DNA of 64,000 nt from Desulfuromonadales bacterium (GCA_024636295.1 JAGXHI010000055.1:16733-80732); one strand, 5' to 3'. Counted from the stretch's first letter, positions 25,585 to 34,299 are shown. Notes: generated by a model from the sequence alone, not told the origin. A program made the numbers and translations.

Positions 25585-26142
25585 ATGGAAAACAGGATGA
25601 TGAAAGTTGCCTTGATGTTGATATCCTTGGGTTTTCTGGTGCTGGCAGGTTGCTCTTTTGGCCCACACCATAGCAATCGTGCTGACAGGTGCGCCAACTG
25701 TCCCATGCAGACCACTGCCGTTGCAAAAGCGCAAAAGGCATCGGAGCAGACTGCAGAACGTCGCGACATCCTTTTTGTATGTGACTGCGGTGACCAGTGT
25801 CGCTGTAATTCAATGGGAGTCAAGCCGGGCAACTGTTCATGCGGCAAACCGATGAAGGGTTACCATGTGGTTCGTGTCGAGGGATCGGAAGCCCTGCTCT
25901 GCACCTGTGGGGAAAATTGCCGATGCACTCTCGATCCGAAGAATCCGGAAAAGTGCGCCTGCGGAAAACAGGTCAAGAGGGTCGACCTGCAGGGTTCGGG
26001 CATCTTCTTCTGCAACTGCGGAGGATCATGTTCCTGCAATACGCTTTCCGCCCAGGCAGGCCAATGCGCCTGTGGGATGCCGTTGAAGAAAGCAAATCAG
26101 TTTTCGTCCGGAAACGGCCCTTTTCCGCAATCTCCGCGTTAA
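25585..26142 (+). CDS. Cys-rich lipoprotein with three periodic CxCGxxCxC repeats
   Basis: A 185-residue protein starting at 25585, with SD GAAGGAG 7 bases upstream. The signal peptide ends in LVLAGC. A CANCPM pair follows near residue 37. Then come three tandem units with exactly the same spacing: C-x-C-G-x2-C-x-C-x9-C-x-C-G-x2-[hydrophobic]-K. The units begin at CDCGDQCRC, CTCGENCRC and CNCGGSCSC and end CSCGKPMK, CACGKQVK and CACGMPLK. That makes 18 regularly spaced cysteines plus the CANC pair, strongly suggesting thiolate metal binding or redox chemistry at the cell surface or periplasm. I do not recognise a named family for the whole protein. It stands alone and is followed by two hairpins. 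Confidence 0.75.
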   Translation: MENRMMKVALMLISLGFLVLAGCSFGPHHSNRADRCANCPMQTTAVAKAQKASEQTAERRDILFVCDCGDQCRCNSMGVKPGNCSCGKPMKGYHVVRVEGSEALLCTCGENCRCTLDPKNPEKCACGKQVKRVDLQGSGIFFCNCGGSCSCNTLSAQAGQCACGMPLKKANQFSSGNGPFPQSPR

Positions 26143-26147
26143 TCGGC

Positions 26148-26192
26148 GGATTTGATTGTGCGGCGTAAAGTACTACGCCTCCGCTCAAATCC
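26148..26192. other. Stem-loop just after the Cys-rich lipoprotein gene
   Basis: Outer arms GGATTTGA and TCAAATCC and inner arms GGCGTA and TACGCC are both perfectly complementary. There is no strong T-tract after it, so it is a structural hairpin or weak terminator. Confidence 0.55.
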
Positions 26193-26288
26193 TTGGTTTC
26201 CTTGACCTAGCGAAAAATTGCTCGTCTCCGGATCGAAAACGGCCTTTGTGCTTCTCGGGGTTTTCGAAGGGGCATAAAACAGGTTTCT

Positions 26289-26335
26289 GTCCGAAAAAAG
26301 GGGACGTTCAGTCCCCTTTTTCGGACGGTTTTTCC
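26289..26335 (+). terminator. Rho-independent terminator-like hairpin
   Basis: GTCCGAAAAAAGGGGAC and GTCCCCTTTTTCGGAC pair around a GTTCA loop (one A bulged), followed by GGTTTTT. It lies between the Cys-rich lipoprotein and the IPT/TIG gene. Confidence 0.6.
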
Positions 26336-26385
26336 CCGTCGGGATATCCTCTTGTGTTCTCGTTTCCACATGTTTTAATTAGGGT

Positions 26386-27288
26386 ATGGAGCGCAGAGAA
26401 CAATCCGATAGAACATTATCCAAATGCGGGCTTTTCCTCATTGTTTCATCACTCCTCCTGTTTTGCTCTGGAGCGGCGACGGCGGTCGAGATCACCTCGA
26501 TTTCTCCTTCGACCGCGTCTCCGGGAACCTATATCACCCTTACCGGAGGACCATTTGAGGATGGAACGAAAATAGTTGTGGGCGAAGAGCCCGTGGCGCC
26601 GGAGCGGATGGAAAAGCGAAAACTCCTTTTTACCGTTCCTGGGTTGCCTGAAGGCTGGTATGCCGTATCCCTTCGAAATCAACATGAGACATTTCCCTCA
26701 GGATTCACCCTCCATATACTCGAAGTCGAACCCCGGATCGAATTAATCACCCCATCAGAGATCGATGCCTGTTCTTCGCCCGAAGAAAGAACGCTTGCCA
26801 TCCTGGGCGTCAATTTTAAGCCCGGAGCGATAGCGCTCCTCGATGGCGCAGCCGTTTCCTCCCTGCAGTCAGAGAAAAATGAAATTACTTTCATCGCCCC
26901 TCCCCTTGAGGAGGGGATTCATAAAGTTCAAGTGGCGAATCCCGGGGGACTCCAGTCCCTTCCACACATGATTTCGGTCAATGGTATTCCGGAAATTTTT
27001 TCGGTAGCCCAGGGGGAAGAAGAAGTTCTCAGCTATGAACTGATTATCCATGGGAAAAACTTCCTGTACCAGTCGACACTGGTCGTCAACGATATTTCCA
27101 TCGACCCGAACAACGGTGGAACCCGCCCTCCCATTTTTCGCCCCCATACCGGTTCCGTCAAGTACTTGGACTGCAATACGATTATTTACCACCGCCGGCC
27201 GGTCAGCACTCAAATCAAACAGATTTCCCTGCAAGTGGTAAATCCCGGCGGCAAACAGAGCCCCGTACACTATGTGACGGTTCCCTGA
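26386..27288 (+). CDS. Exported IPT/TIG-repeat protein
   Basis: A 300-residue protein. A signal sequence (hydrophobic core LFLIVSSLLLFCSGAATA) is followed by three Ig-like IPT/TIG domains of about 80-90 residues: VEITSISPSTASPGTYITLTG, RIELITPSEIDACSSPEERTLAILGVNF and PEIFSVAQGEEEVLSYELIIHGKNF mark their first strands. IPT/TIG domains are beta-sandwich modules found in secreted and surface-layer associated proteins; here there is no catalytic domain. Possible role: surface or periplasmic binding or structural protein. ATG at 26386 has a weak GGG nearby. The 3' end is not linked to the following HD-GYP gene (about 190-270 bases away). Confidence 0.75.
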   Translation: MERREQSDRTLSKCGLFLIVSSLLLFCSGAATAVEITSISPSTASPGTYITLTGGPFEDGTKIVVGEEPVAPERMEKRKLLFTVPGLPEGWYAVSLRNQHETFPSGFTLHILEVEPRIELITPSEIDACSSPEERTLAILGVNFKPGAIALLDGAAVSSLQSEKNEITFIAPPLEEGIHKVQVANPGGLQSLPHMISVNGIPEIFSVAQGEEEVLSYELIIHGKNFLYQSTLVVNDISIDPNNGGTRPPIFRPHTGSVKYLDCNTIIYHRRPVSTQIKQISLQVVNPGGKQSPVHYVTVP

Positions 27289-27556
27289 TGAAGTTGCCGG
27301 CGCCAGGGTTGATGTTTTGTGCCGTTTTCCGTCGTTCAGTATTGGCATTTTTTTGAGAGAAATTTTCCAAGCGAACGGGTCTTCCAGAGTGGCGCGACAA
27401 ATTAATTATGGGATGCAATGGATATTTATCTGCTAAAATGAATGCCGCCAAAAGTTCAAAACTTCCGAATTTCTCCAGTAATTGCACCATTTTAAGAAAA
27501 GAACGCCTGAAAGGCGATTTTTCTGTTCCATCTCTTTGCCGACAAGGACGGAGACC

Positions 27557-28363
27557 TTGATCCTGAAGCCTCAACAGAAAATAGTCGTCATCTATGTCGT
27601 CATCGCCGCGCTGTGGATTTATTTTTCCGATTATTTCGTGAACTTCCTTTTTCAAAGTCCCGAGAAAATAACCATCGCCCAGCATGTCAAGGGCTGGTTC
27701 TATGTCGGGTTCACCGGGACGATTCTGTACGTTCTGATCGGACGGGATATAAATTCCGTCAGAAAAGCGAATGTCGACCTCATAAACAGTTACGAGCAGA
27801 CCATGCGCGGCTGGGTCAGGGTCATGGACATGCGTCACAAAGAAACCCGCGATCATACTGACCGCGTTACGAAAATGACCGTGGAACTGGCAAGGCTGGC
27901 GGGCATTCCGGAGGAAAACCTGGAGAATATCGAACGCGGGGCGAGACTCCACGACATCGGGAAGATCGGGATCCCTGATGAAATACTGATCAAGCCGGGC
28001 AAGCTGACGGAACAGGAATGGATGCTGATGAAACAACATCCTGTGATCGCACAGGAACTGGTGAGTTCCATTGATTTTCTGGAGGCTTGCGGAGATATCC
28101 CTTATTGTCACCATGAGAAATGGGACGGGAGCGGTTATCCGAGAAGGCTGAAGGGGAGGGAGATTCCCATTGCTGCACGGATATTTGCCGTGGTCGATGT
28201 CTGGGATGCTCTGAGCTTCAAAAGGGTCTACAAGGAGATCTGGCTGGAGGAAGAAGTGCTGGATCATATCGAGAGTGAAGCCGGCGCGCATTTCGATCCC
28301 GAAATCGTCCCCCTGTTCCTGAACAATTACCAGCAGCTGAAAAGGGTTGGAAATGTTGGTTGA
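27557..28363 (+). CDS. Membrane-anchored HD-GYP domain phosphodiesterase
   Basis: About 268 residues from a TTG at 27557 (GGACGGAG just upstream); an earlier TTG at 27482 would add 25 non-conserved residues. Two hydrophobic helices (KIVVIYVVIAALWIYFSD and GWFYVGFTGTILYVLIG) flank a short loop as in small membrane sensors. The HD-GYP domain follows: THRDHTDRVTKM-like segment, HDIGKIGIPDEIL, QHPVIAQELV, and HHEKWDGSGYP then AARIFAVVDVWDAL. All metal-binding His and Asp and the GYP triad are present, so c-di-GMP hydrolysis is expected. There is no PAS or receiver domain. Confidence 0.85.
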   Translation: MILKPQQKIVVIYVVIAALWIYFSDYFVNFLFQSPEKITIAQHVKGWFYVGFTGTILYVLIGRDINSVRKANVDLINSYEQTMRGWVRVMDMRHKETRDHTDRVTKMTVELARLAGIPEENLENIERGARLHDIGKIGIPDEILIKPGKLTEQEWMLMKQHPVIAQELVSSIDFLEACGDIPYCHHEKWDGSGYPRRLKGREIPIAARIFAVVDVWDALSFKRVYKEIWLEEEVLDHIESEAGAHFDPEIVPLFLNNYQQLKRVGNVG

Positions 28364-28481
28364 CGATCGGAATGAGGTCATAGAGATGCCCGAAAACGGT
28401 ATCCGTACAGAAATGATCAACTCCGGGAAGAGTCTGCGGCGCCATCGCCTTTCACGTTAAATCTCTTCATGAGGGATACGA

Positions 28482-28832
28482 ATGTCTGAGATCATCACGC
28501 CAATGGCAGAATGGAGTGCAGCGATCATCGAGGTGCTCGGCATCGGCATCATCATTCTTTTTGCTCTTTATTCGCTGCTCAATGCTGTATACCAGCAGTT
28601 CAGCGGAAGCGATGCCGAAACCATCTTCCTCAAAACCCGTCGGCAATTGGGTCGCGGGATTCTGCTGGGCCTTGAGTTTCTCATCGCTGCCGATATCATA
28701 CATACCGTCGCGGTGGAATTGACATTCAAGACGGTCGGCGTGCTGGCGGTCATTGTCCTGATAAGAACTTTTCTCAGCTTTACCTTGAATCTGGAGTTGA
28801 CGGGCCGCTGGCCCTGGCAGGAAGAAAAATAG
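28482..28832 (+). CDS. DUF1622 family membrane protein
   Basis: A 116-residue protein with three hydrophobic helices (about 13-35, 58-75, 80-97) and the family segment GRGILLGLEFLIAADIIHTV. DUF1622 proteins are small integral-membrane proteins of unknown function common in delta- and alpha-proteobacteria and cyanobacteria. The start ATG at 28482 has GAGGGA upstream. The sequence ends with RWPWQEEK, usual for the family. It is spaced 119 bases from the HD-GYP gene and about 215 bases from the Smr gene, so probably monocistronic. Confidence 0.85.
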   Translation: MSEIITPMAEWSAAIIEVLGIGIIILFALYSLLNAVYQQFSGSDAETIFLKTRRQLGRGILLGLEFLIAADIIHTVAVELTFKTVGVLAVIVLIRTFLSFTLNLELTGRWPWQEEK

Positions 28833-29046
28833 TCCAGTCCCAATCCGGAAGCCGCGGCGACCTATCAGGGCAATGGCAGGGATCAATCTCCGATCGGAAA
28901 GTGAAAGGAAAATACCTGGAACATCGGATCCTTTATTTTGTGCGTTTCCTTCGACCCCGCGATGGTGGAGGCGCGCGCCTTTACGCCTTTTGGGAAAAAA
29001 GCGATGAGCCGAAAGAAACCCGCATTTTCGTCTGAGGTGCCGCACA

Positions 29047-29349
29047 ATGACCGATAGAGACAATGACATGCCCGAGGTTGTGGAGCTCCCCATCGACGGG
29101 GTTCTCGACCTTCATACGTTTCGTCCGGCCGAAGTGAAGGACCTCATTCCGGACTACCTGGATGAATGTCTAAAAAGGGATATCCTCGATGTGCGCATCA
29201 TCCATGGAAAGGGAACGAGCAAGCTGCAGCGCACCGTTCATTCCATACTGGCCCGTCTTCCCCAGGTCGCCGATTTCAGGCTGGCGGGGCACGGCGCCGG
29301 CGGCTGGGGAGCGACCCTCGTGAAGCTGTATCCTCCGAAAAATTCCTGA
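29047..29349 (+). CDS. Smr-domain protein
   Basis: A 100-residue protein, essentially a lone Smr domain: LDLHTFRPAEVKDLIPDYL, then VRIIHGKGTSKLQRTVHSIL and GHGAGGWGATLVKL. The conserved LDLH, HGKG and GGxGAT elements of the MutS2/Smr endonuclease fold are present. Family members nick DNA or RNA. Here the protein has no MutS-like partner domain and no visible partner gene. GAGGTG lies about 10 bases upstream of the ATG at 29047. Confidence 0.88.
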   Translation: MTDRDNDMPEVVELPIDGVLDLHTFRPAEVKDLIPDYLDECLKRDILDVRIIHGKGTSKLQRTVHSILARLPQVADFRLAGHGAGGWGATLVKLYPPKNS

Positions 29350-29439
29350 AGTGAAAGCCGGATTTCCCATCGGGGGACCGCGCCTCAAATGCGCATTCTT
29401 CAATCCCTTCGGCCGATGAAATAGGAGCAAATTCCGGAA

Positions 29440-30411
29440 ATGCTCTTGGAAAAAACACCCGCACCTGTCGGGACCGGCCCACCGGACAAGGATTCCTCCT
29501 CGTTGGTCTCTGCGCGGAACGGGGTAATTTTCGGTCTTTGCGCCTATACCATGTGGGGATTTTTCCCGCTTTTCTTCAAAGCGCTGGGGGGAGTCCCCGC
29601 CCTGGAAATACTGGCCCACCGCATTTTCTGGTCGGCGGTATTTCTGGTGTTGATCGTGGCCTTCCGCCTGCAGATCAGCACTGTTCGTCGCGCCTTTCAC
29701 TTTGGGCCCCTTCTGGGGACACTGTGTGTTTCGACTCTCCTGATTTCCATTAACTGGCTGGTCTTCATCTACGCCGTGGAGCGGGGGGAGGTCCTTCAAA
29801 CCAGCCTCGGGTACTTCATCACTCCCCTGGTCAGCATCCTGCTCGGCACCATTTTCCTCAAGGAGAGACTGAATCATTATCAGCAGCTCAGCGTAGCGCT
29901 GGCGGCCCTGGGTGTTGTTATCCTGGCTTTCTATCAGGAGGGATTTCCCTGGATGGCGCTGTTGCTGGCCTGCTCCTTCGGCCTGTACGGGCTGCTGCGC
30001 AAGATCGCCCGTATCGACGCGCTGGTGGGATTGACGGTGGAAACCCTTCTCCTTGCACCCTTTTCACTCGCGTACCTCCTCGTTCTCCATGATCTCAATC
30101 TGGACGCCTTCCTCTCCGGCCCGATTCGTTATGATCTGCTCCTGCCGTTATCCGGTGTGATCACTGCGGTTCCCCTGCTTCTGTTCATCGGAGCGGCGCG
30201 CAGATTGCGCCTGGCGACCATCGGGTTTCTCCAATATATTGCACCGACTCTCCATTTCATACTGGCGGTCTGGGTCTTCAAGGAGCCTTTTTCGGCAATT
30301 CACCTGTCCAGTTTCATGTTGATCTGGGTGGGTCTGGTCATTTATTCCGGAGACGCTCTGTTGGATTCGCGAGCGGGTCGCCGCGGCGGGCATATCGGCA
30401 AACCCAAGTAA
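29440..30411 (+). CDS. rarD: RarD-type EamA-family transporter
   Basis: A 323-residue membrane protein with about ten helices. After an N-terminal extension of 25 residues, the pattern GLCAYTMWGFFPLFFKALGG, then EILAHRIFWSAVFLVLI, is characteristic of RarD. LGYFITPLVSILLGTIFLKERL and the C-terminal LQYIAPTLHFILAVWVFKEP are the matching EamA halves. RarD was named for chloramphenicol-related phenotypes, but its physiological substrate is unknown. The start at 29440 is plausible, with GGAG about 12 bases upstream. Neighbours (Smr, permease) give no substrate clue. Confidence 0.88.
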   Translation: MLLEKTPAPVGTGPPDKDSSSLVSARNGVIFGLCAYTMWGFFPLFFKALGGVPALEILAHRIFWSAVFLVLIVAFRLQISTVRRAFHFGPLLGTLCVSTLLISINWLVFIYAVERGEVLQTSLGYFITPLVSILLGTIFLKERLNHYQQLSVALAALGVVILAFYQEGFPWMALLLACSFGLYGLLRKIARIDALVGLTVETLLLAPFSLAYLLVLHDLNLDAFLSGPIRYDLLLPLSGVITAVPLLLFIGAARRLRLATIGFLQYIAPTLHFILAVWVFKEPFSAIHLSSFMLIWVGLVIYSGDALLDSRAGRRGGHIGKPK

Positions 30412-30490
30412 CTGGATGAAGGATTATCGGAATCGCACTCCAGAGATGGTAGACTTTTAGAGAGAACTCGAGGGCGCCGCCGGGGAGAAA

Positions 30491-31834
30491 ATGGAAAATC
30501 CTTCGCTACTGCCAATGCTTGTCCTGGGATTCGTGCTGATCGCCACATTTCTGGCGATCGCCTTCGACTGGCTGGACAAAACCGTCGCCGCCCTTCTGGG
30601 GGCGGTGACTGCCGTCGCCCTCGCCATGGTGATGGGCATTTACCATGGTGAAAAACCGTACCTGACGGTTCATGAATTTATCCACCACGATCTGGGAGTG
30701 ATCGGGGTCATCGTCGGCACCAGCATCATCGTGGCGATCGCCGCCGATTCTGGGCTGTTTCATTTCATCGCCGTTCGTCTGGTGAAAACGACGCGGGGCC
30801 GCTCCGCGCTCCTTCACCCCGCCATTATGGCGGCCACGGTGGGCTTTGTCACCTTTCTGACCATCGCACCCGGCGTGCTGATCATGGCGTCTCTGGTGCT
30901 GGTTATCACCCGCGCACTGGATGACGATCCCCGCCCCTATATCGTGACGGTGGCGATCGGGGCCAATTCGGGCGCCCTGATGACCTTCGCCTCGGGGATC
31001 CCCACATTGATGATCGGAACCAGTGCGGGAATCCCCTATGTTCAATTTCTGGTGGTCTCCACACCTTTGGCCCTGATCTCGGCCGTTGTGGCCTTTATCG
31101 TCATCCGGCGCTTTTATGCAAAGGCCCTGAGCGCCAATGCAGAGCCTGCCGCACGGGCCGCACGGGTGGCGGAATTCGATGAATGGGCGCTCGTTCGGGA
31201 TCGGACGCTCTTTTATCGGTCCGCCATAATCCTGCTGGGAACCATCGTCGGATTCGCCCTGGCCCAGAAATTGGGGGTGGGCCTCGATTATATCGCTTTT
31301 GCCGGAGCGACCGCGGCTCTTCTCTTTTCGGGGCAGTCTCCCGAAGAAGCAATCCGCAAGGTCAAGTGGACGATCATTCTCTTTTTCGTCGGTCTGTTCA
31401 TACTCATCGGAACGGTCGGGGAGACGGGCCTCCTTGAGGTATTGGCGGAGGGGATCTATGGTTTGAGCGGGGACAACATGGTTCTGGTCCTGTTGCTGAT
31501 GGTTCCTTTCGTCTTTATAACGGCGGGAATCGTGGATAATATTCCAGTGGCCGCCACCATGATTCCCGTCGTGCAGTCGATGATCGAAAAAGGCCTGGCG
31601 GCGGAACCGCTCTGGTGGTCCTTGATTGCCGCCTGCAACCTGGGAGGAAATCCGACGCCCGTCGGCAGCATCGCCGCTGTTATCGCGCTGCACGCTCTGG
31701 AAAAGGAACGGGGGATTTCCATCGGCTGGGGGGAATATCTGAAGGTAGGCGGCACGGTTACTCTTTTTCAGATCATCCTTGTGCTGGTCTATATGAATCT
31801 GTATCGTATTTTCGATCTGTTCCCGCCGCTTTAG
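30491..31834 (+). CDS. ArsB/NhaD-superfamily (IT superfamily) permease
   Basis: A 447-residue polytopic protein with about 11-12 helices. The two-fold pattern of the ion transporter superfamily is seen: LVLVITRALDDDPRPYIV and IGANSGALMTFASGIPTLMIGTSAGI in the first half; IVDNIPVAATMIPVVQSM and AACNLGGNPTPVGSIAAVIAL in the second half. These resemble ArsB and NhaD antiporters and CitMHS-like carriers. A specific substrate such as Na+/H+ or arsenite cannot be assigned. Good SD (GGGGAGA) at 30482-30488. The next gene, a universal stress-like protein, starts 50 bases downstream and may regulate it. Confidence 0.82.
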   Translation: MENPSLLPMLVLGFVLIATFLAIAFDWLDKTVAALLGAVTAVALAMVMGIYHGEKPYLTVHEFIHHDLGVIGVIVGTSIIVAIAADSGLFHFIAVRLVKTTRGRSALLHPAIMAATVGFVTFLTIAPGVLIMASLVLVITRALDDDPRPYIVTVAIGANSGALMTFASGIPTLMIGTSAGIPYVQFLVVSTPLALISAVVAFIVIRRFYAKALSANAEPAARAARVAEFDEWALVRDRTLFYRSAIILLGTIVGFALAQKLGVGLDYIAFAGATAALLFSGQSPEEAIRKVKWTIILFFVGLFILIGTVGETGLLEVLAEGIYGLSGDNMVLVLLLMVPFVFITAGIVDNIPVAATMIPVVQSMIEKGLAAEPLWWSLIAACNLGGNPTPVGSIAAVIALHALEKERGISIGWGEYLKVGGTVTLFQIILVLVYMNLYRIFDLFPPL

Positions 31835-31884
31835 GAATTCAGTAAAATCCGGTTTTCAGCACCGGAGTGGAAAAAGGAGACGCG

Positions 31885-32823
31885 ATGAGCGAGATCCAAA
31901 GCGACGACAAGGATATCCGCACCAACGTGGAGCGGTTCGAGGCGGCCGCCCGTGCCAGTAAAGTGGAGTTTGAGATTCCCCGCATCGACCGTATCCTTCT
32001 GGTCCTGGATGGCTCCAATCAGGATGCGACATCCGAGGGCCTTGCCACCGTCCTCGCCCGCAGTGCGGAGGCCGAGTTGAGGATATTCGCGGCGGATGGA
32101 AGTCGTCGCGATCCGGACCGAAAGGATTATCTGGATCGGAGAGCCGAAGCGCTGCGGGAGAACGGAATCCGGGCGGAAGTCGAAGCGCTGGAAAAATCCG
32201 CGGAGAACCTCAAGGCCTATGAGCAGATCCTTGCCGCCGCCGAAAGGACCTCCTGCGATCTTATGGTGCTTTGTGCTCCTTACCTGGAAGATTTCGACTC
32301 CCTGGGCCGTGAAAGCGTGGGAACCACGCTGGACATCCTGATGTGTCGCTCCGCCGTCCCCGTTCTTGCGGCGAGAGAACCCAGGGACGATCCCGGCCGG
32401 TGCCTGGAAAAAATCCTGCTCCCCATAACCCCTTTTCTCGATCCCGGAGCCCGCGCGGCGGCCTGGACCTTCCGGCTGGTTCGTGAAGGCGGCCACATTC
32501 AGCTGCTGGCGATAACCGGGGATGAGTGGCCGGAGACGCCGACGGACATGCCCGAAAATGCCGAAATAAGAGTGGCCGCGGGGCTTCATCGGGCGGAGGC
32601 GGCGGGACTGATCGCGGCAATGCAGCGCCGTTCGGCGGAAGCGGGACTCGGTTGCCGGATGGATCTTGCGAGCGGGGAGGTGGTGAAGGTGCTCGCCGAA
32701 TGGGCCAACCGCGAGGAGCTGACGGTGGTGGTCCCCTGCTGTCCGAGAGATCCGGTCGGGACGGCCTATCAAAGAGTTCAGGCGCTTGTGCGGGAATTAC
32801 GAAATCCGGTATTGATCGTATGA
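31885..32823 (+). CDS. Universal stress (UspA-like) tandem-domain protein
   Basis: A 312-residue protein starting at 31885 with a good AAGGAGA SD; an upstream GTG frame start at 31867 overlaps the SD. Two UspA-like halves are seen: IDRILLVLDGSNQDATSEGL, SCDLMVLCAPYLEDFDSLGRESVGTTLDILMCRSAVPVL (in parts), then LEKILLPITPFLDPGARAA and the C-terminal REELTVVVPCCPRD. The second half lacks a clear G-2x-G-9x-G ATP-loop pattern. Usp proteins are often co-encoded with, and modulate, membrane carriers. The permease gene 50 bases upstream supports that arrangement. Confidence 0.75.
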   Translation: MSEIQSDDKDIRTNVERFEAAARASKVEFEIPRIDRILLVLDGSNQDATSEGLATVLARSAEAELRIFAADGSRRDPDRKDYLDRRAEALRENGIRAEVEALEKSAENLKAYEQILAAAERTSCDLMVLCAPYLEDFDSLGRESVGTTLDILMCRSAVPVLAAREPRDDPGRCLEKILLPITPFLDPGARAAAWTFRLVREGGHIQLLAITGDEWPETPTDMPENAEIRVAAGLHRAEAAGLIAAMQRRSAEAGLGCRMDLASGEVVKVLAEWANREELTVVVPCCPRDPVGTAYQRVQALVRELRNPVLIV

Positions 32824-32956
32824 TCAATTGGAGACTTCCACGGCTTCAGAGCCAAAGAACCACGGCCGAAGCCTGCGCTGTCAGTTGCGCCTTACAGTCC
32901 GGAGCTTGCTCAGGTCCGACCCCAAAGGGTTCAGAGTCGGATCAGCAGCAATCTCC

Positions 32957-32984
32957 TTGACAAAGTACAGTGTCAAAGTAAAAT
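32957..32984 (+). promoter_or_regulatory. Promoter with inverted repeat upstream of the bacteriohemerythrin gene
   Basis: TTGACA at 32957-32962, a 16-base spacer and TAAAAT at 32979-32984 form a good sigma-70 promoter. TTGACA and TGTCAA (32971-32976) also make an inverted repeat with 8 bases between, covering the -35 box and spacer, suggestive of an operator. The start GTG at 33018 lies 33 bases downstream. Confidence 0.6.
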
Positions 32985-33017
32985 CATTACCAATTTTGTT
33001 ATTAAAGGGAGGGCCTA

Positions 33018-33443
33018 GTGGCTATTCAGTGGAGTAAAAAACTTTCCGTGGGTTCGGATCTCATCGACGACCAGCATAAAGAGCTGTTTCGACGCTTCAA
33101 CGATCTGGTTGAAGCTTGCCGTCAACAGAAAGGAAAACAAAAAGTCATTGAATTGCTCAACTTTCTCGACCAGTATGTCATCAGTCATTTCTCCGACGAA
33201 GAAAAGCTCATGGAGCGCTGCGGCTACCCGGGTCGGCTCGCCCACGGGGAGCAGCACCGCGATTTCATCGGGAAGCTTGCCGAGCTGCGCGGTGCTATGA
33301 AGGAGGAGGGCGCTTCCCTGAGAATCGTTGTGGAAACCAATCAGATACTGCTGGAATGGATCATACATCATATCAGGACGGAGGATGGAGCCGTCGGCGT
33401 TCATCTCTCCCGCCAGGTTAAGAAATCCCCTCTTCCATATTGA
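33018..33443 (+). CDS. Bacteriohemerythrin
   Basis: A 141-residue protein starting at GTG 33018 with SD GGGAGGG. It shows the complete di-iron ligand set of the hemerythrin family: H20 (DDQHKELF), H57 and E61 (HFSDEE), H76 and H80 (HGEQH), H118 and D123 (HIRTED). It binds O2 reversibly; in anaerobes it is thought to deliver or scavenge oxygen. There is a promoter with a palindrome upstream. The last 15 residues extend past the core helix bundle. The DUF815 ATPase gene starts 26 bases after the stop. Confidence 0.92.
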   Translation: MAIQWSKKLSVGSDLIDDQHKELFRRFNDLVEACRQQKGKQKVIELLNFLDQYVISHFSDEEKLMERCGYPGRLAHGEQHRDFIGKLAELRGAMKEEGASLRIVVETNQILLEWIIHHIRTEDGAVGVHLSRQVKKSPLPY

Positions 33444-33469
33444 AACAGAACAGCGGACGGGACAAATTC

Positions 33470-34243
33470 ATGCAAATTGACTGGAATTCCACCGTAGCGG
33501 CCATCTGGCGCCAGAGGAAAGAAACCCTTCGTCCGGTCAAGCACATCGACCTCATCGGGCTGGATGACCTGATCGGCGTGGATCGCCAGAAGAAGCAGAT
33601 CGTCAGCAATACCGAGCGGTTTCTCGAAGGACTTCCTGCAAACAACGCACTGCTCTGGGGGGCGCGGGGGACGGGAAAATCATCCCTGGTCAAGGCCGTC
33701 CTCAATGAATATGCCCAAAGGGGTTTGCGGCTGGTGGAGGTCGACAAGGACGATCTGATCTTCCTTCCGGAGATCGTCGATGAAATCAGGGACCTGACTC
33801 ACCGCTTCATTCTCTTCTGCGATGATCTTTCCTTTGAATCCGGGGAAAGGACCTACAAGCATCTGAAAAGCGTTCTGGAGGGTTCCATCGAGCAGCCCCC
33901 CGGCAATGTCCTGATCTACGCCACCTCCAACCGACGCCATCTTCTGCCGGAAAGCATGAAGGACAACCTGGACACCTCCATCGAAAATGGCGAAATTCAC
34001 TATGTCGACGCGGTGGAGGAGAAAATTTCGCTCTCCGATCGTTTCGGGCTATGGATTTCCTTTCAGCCGGCGAGATTCGAAACCTATCTGGAGATCGTCG
34101 ACAGTCTTTTCCCCGATTACTCCGGCGACAGAGAGGCGCTCCATGAGGCCGCCCGGCTCTTCTCCCTGTCGCGTGCCTCCAAAAGCGGCCGTACGGCCAG
34201 ACAGTTCTTCAATTTTTATTCACAACCGTCTTCGGCCCCTTGA
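33470..34243 (+). CDS. DUF815 family AAA-type ATPase
   Basis: A 257-residue protein from the ATG at 33470 (a TTG at 33440 would overlap the hemerythrin stop region). Walker A is GARGTGKSS, Walker B is FILFCDDLSFE and a sensor region is VLIYATSNRRHLLP. These with LDDLIGVDRQKKQIVSNTERF define the DUF815/DUF815-like P-loop family, whose members are of unknown function but may act as AAA chaperones. Downstream is a segment with YGFWISFQ-like GLWISFQPARFETYLEIV. The context gives no hint to the job beyond adjacency with bacteriohemerythrin. Confidence 0.85.
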   Translation: MQIDWNSTVAAIWRQRKETLRPVKHIDLIGLDDLIGVDRQKKQIVSNTERFLEGLPANNALLWGARGTGKSSLVKAVLNEYAQRGLRLVEVDKDDLIFLPEIVDEIRDLTHRFILFCDDLSFESGERTYKHLKSVLEGSIEQPPGNVLIYATSNRRHLLPESMKDNLDTSIENGEIHYVDAVEEKISLSDRFGLWISFQPARFETYLEIVDSLFPDYSGDREALHEAARLFSLSRASKSGRTARQFFNFYSQPSSAP

Positions 34244-34299
34244 ACAATGCCCACTCTCCTTTATCCTGAGAGAGGATGGCCTTTAGAAGGAGGGCAAAA

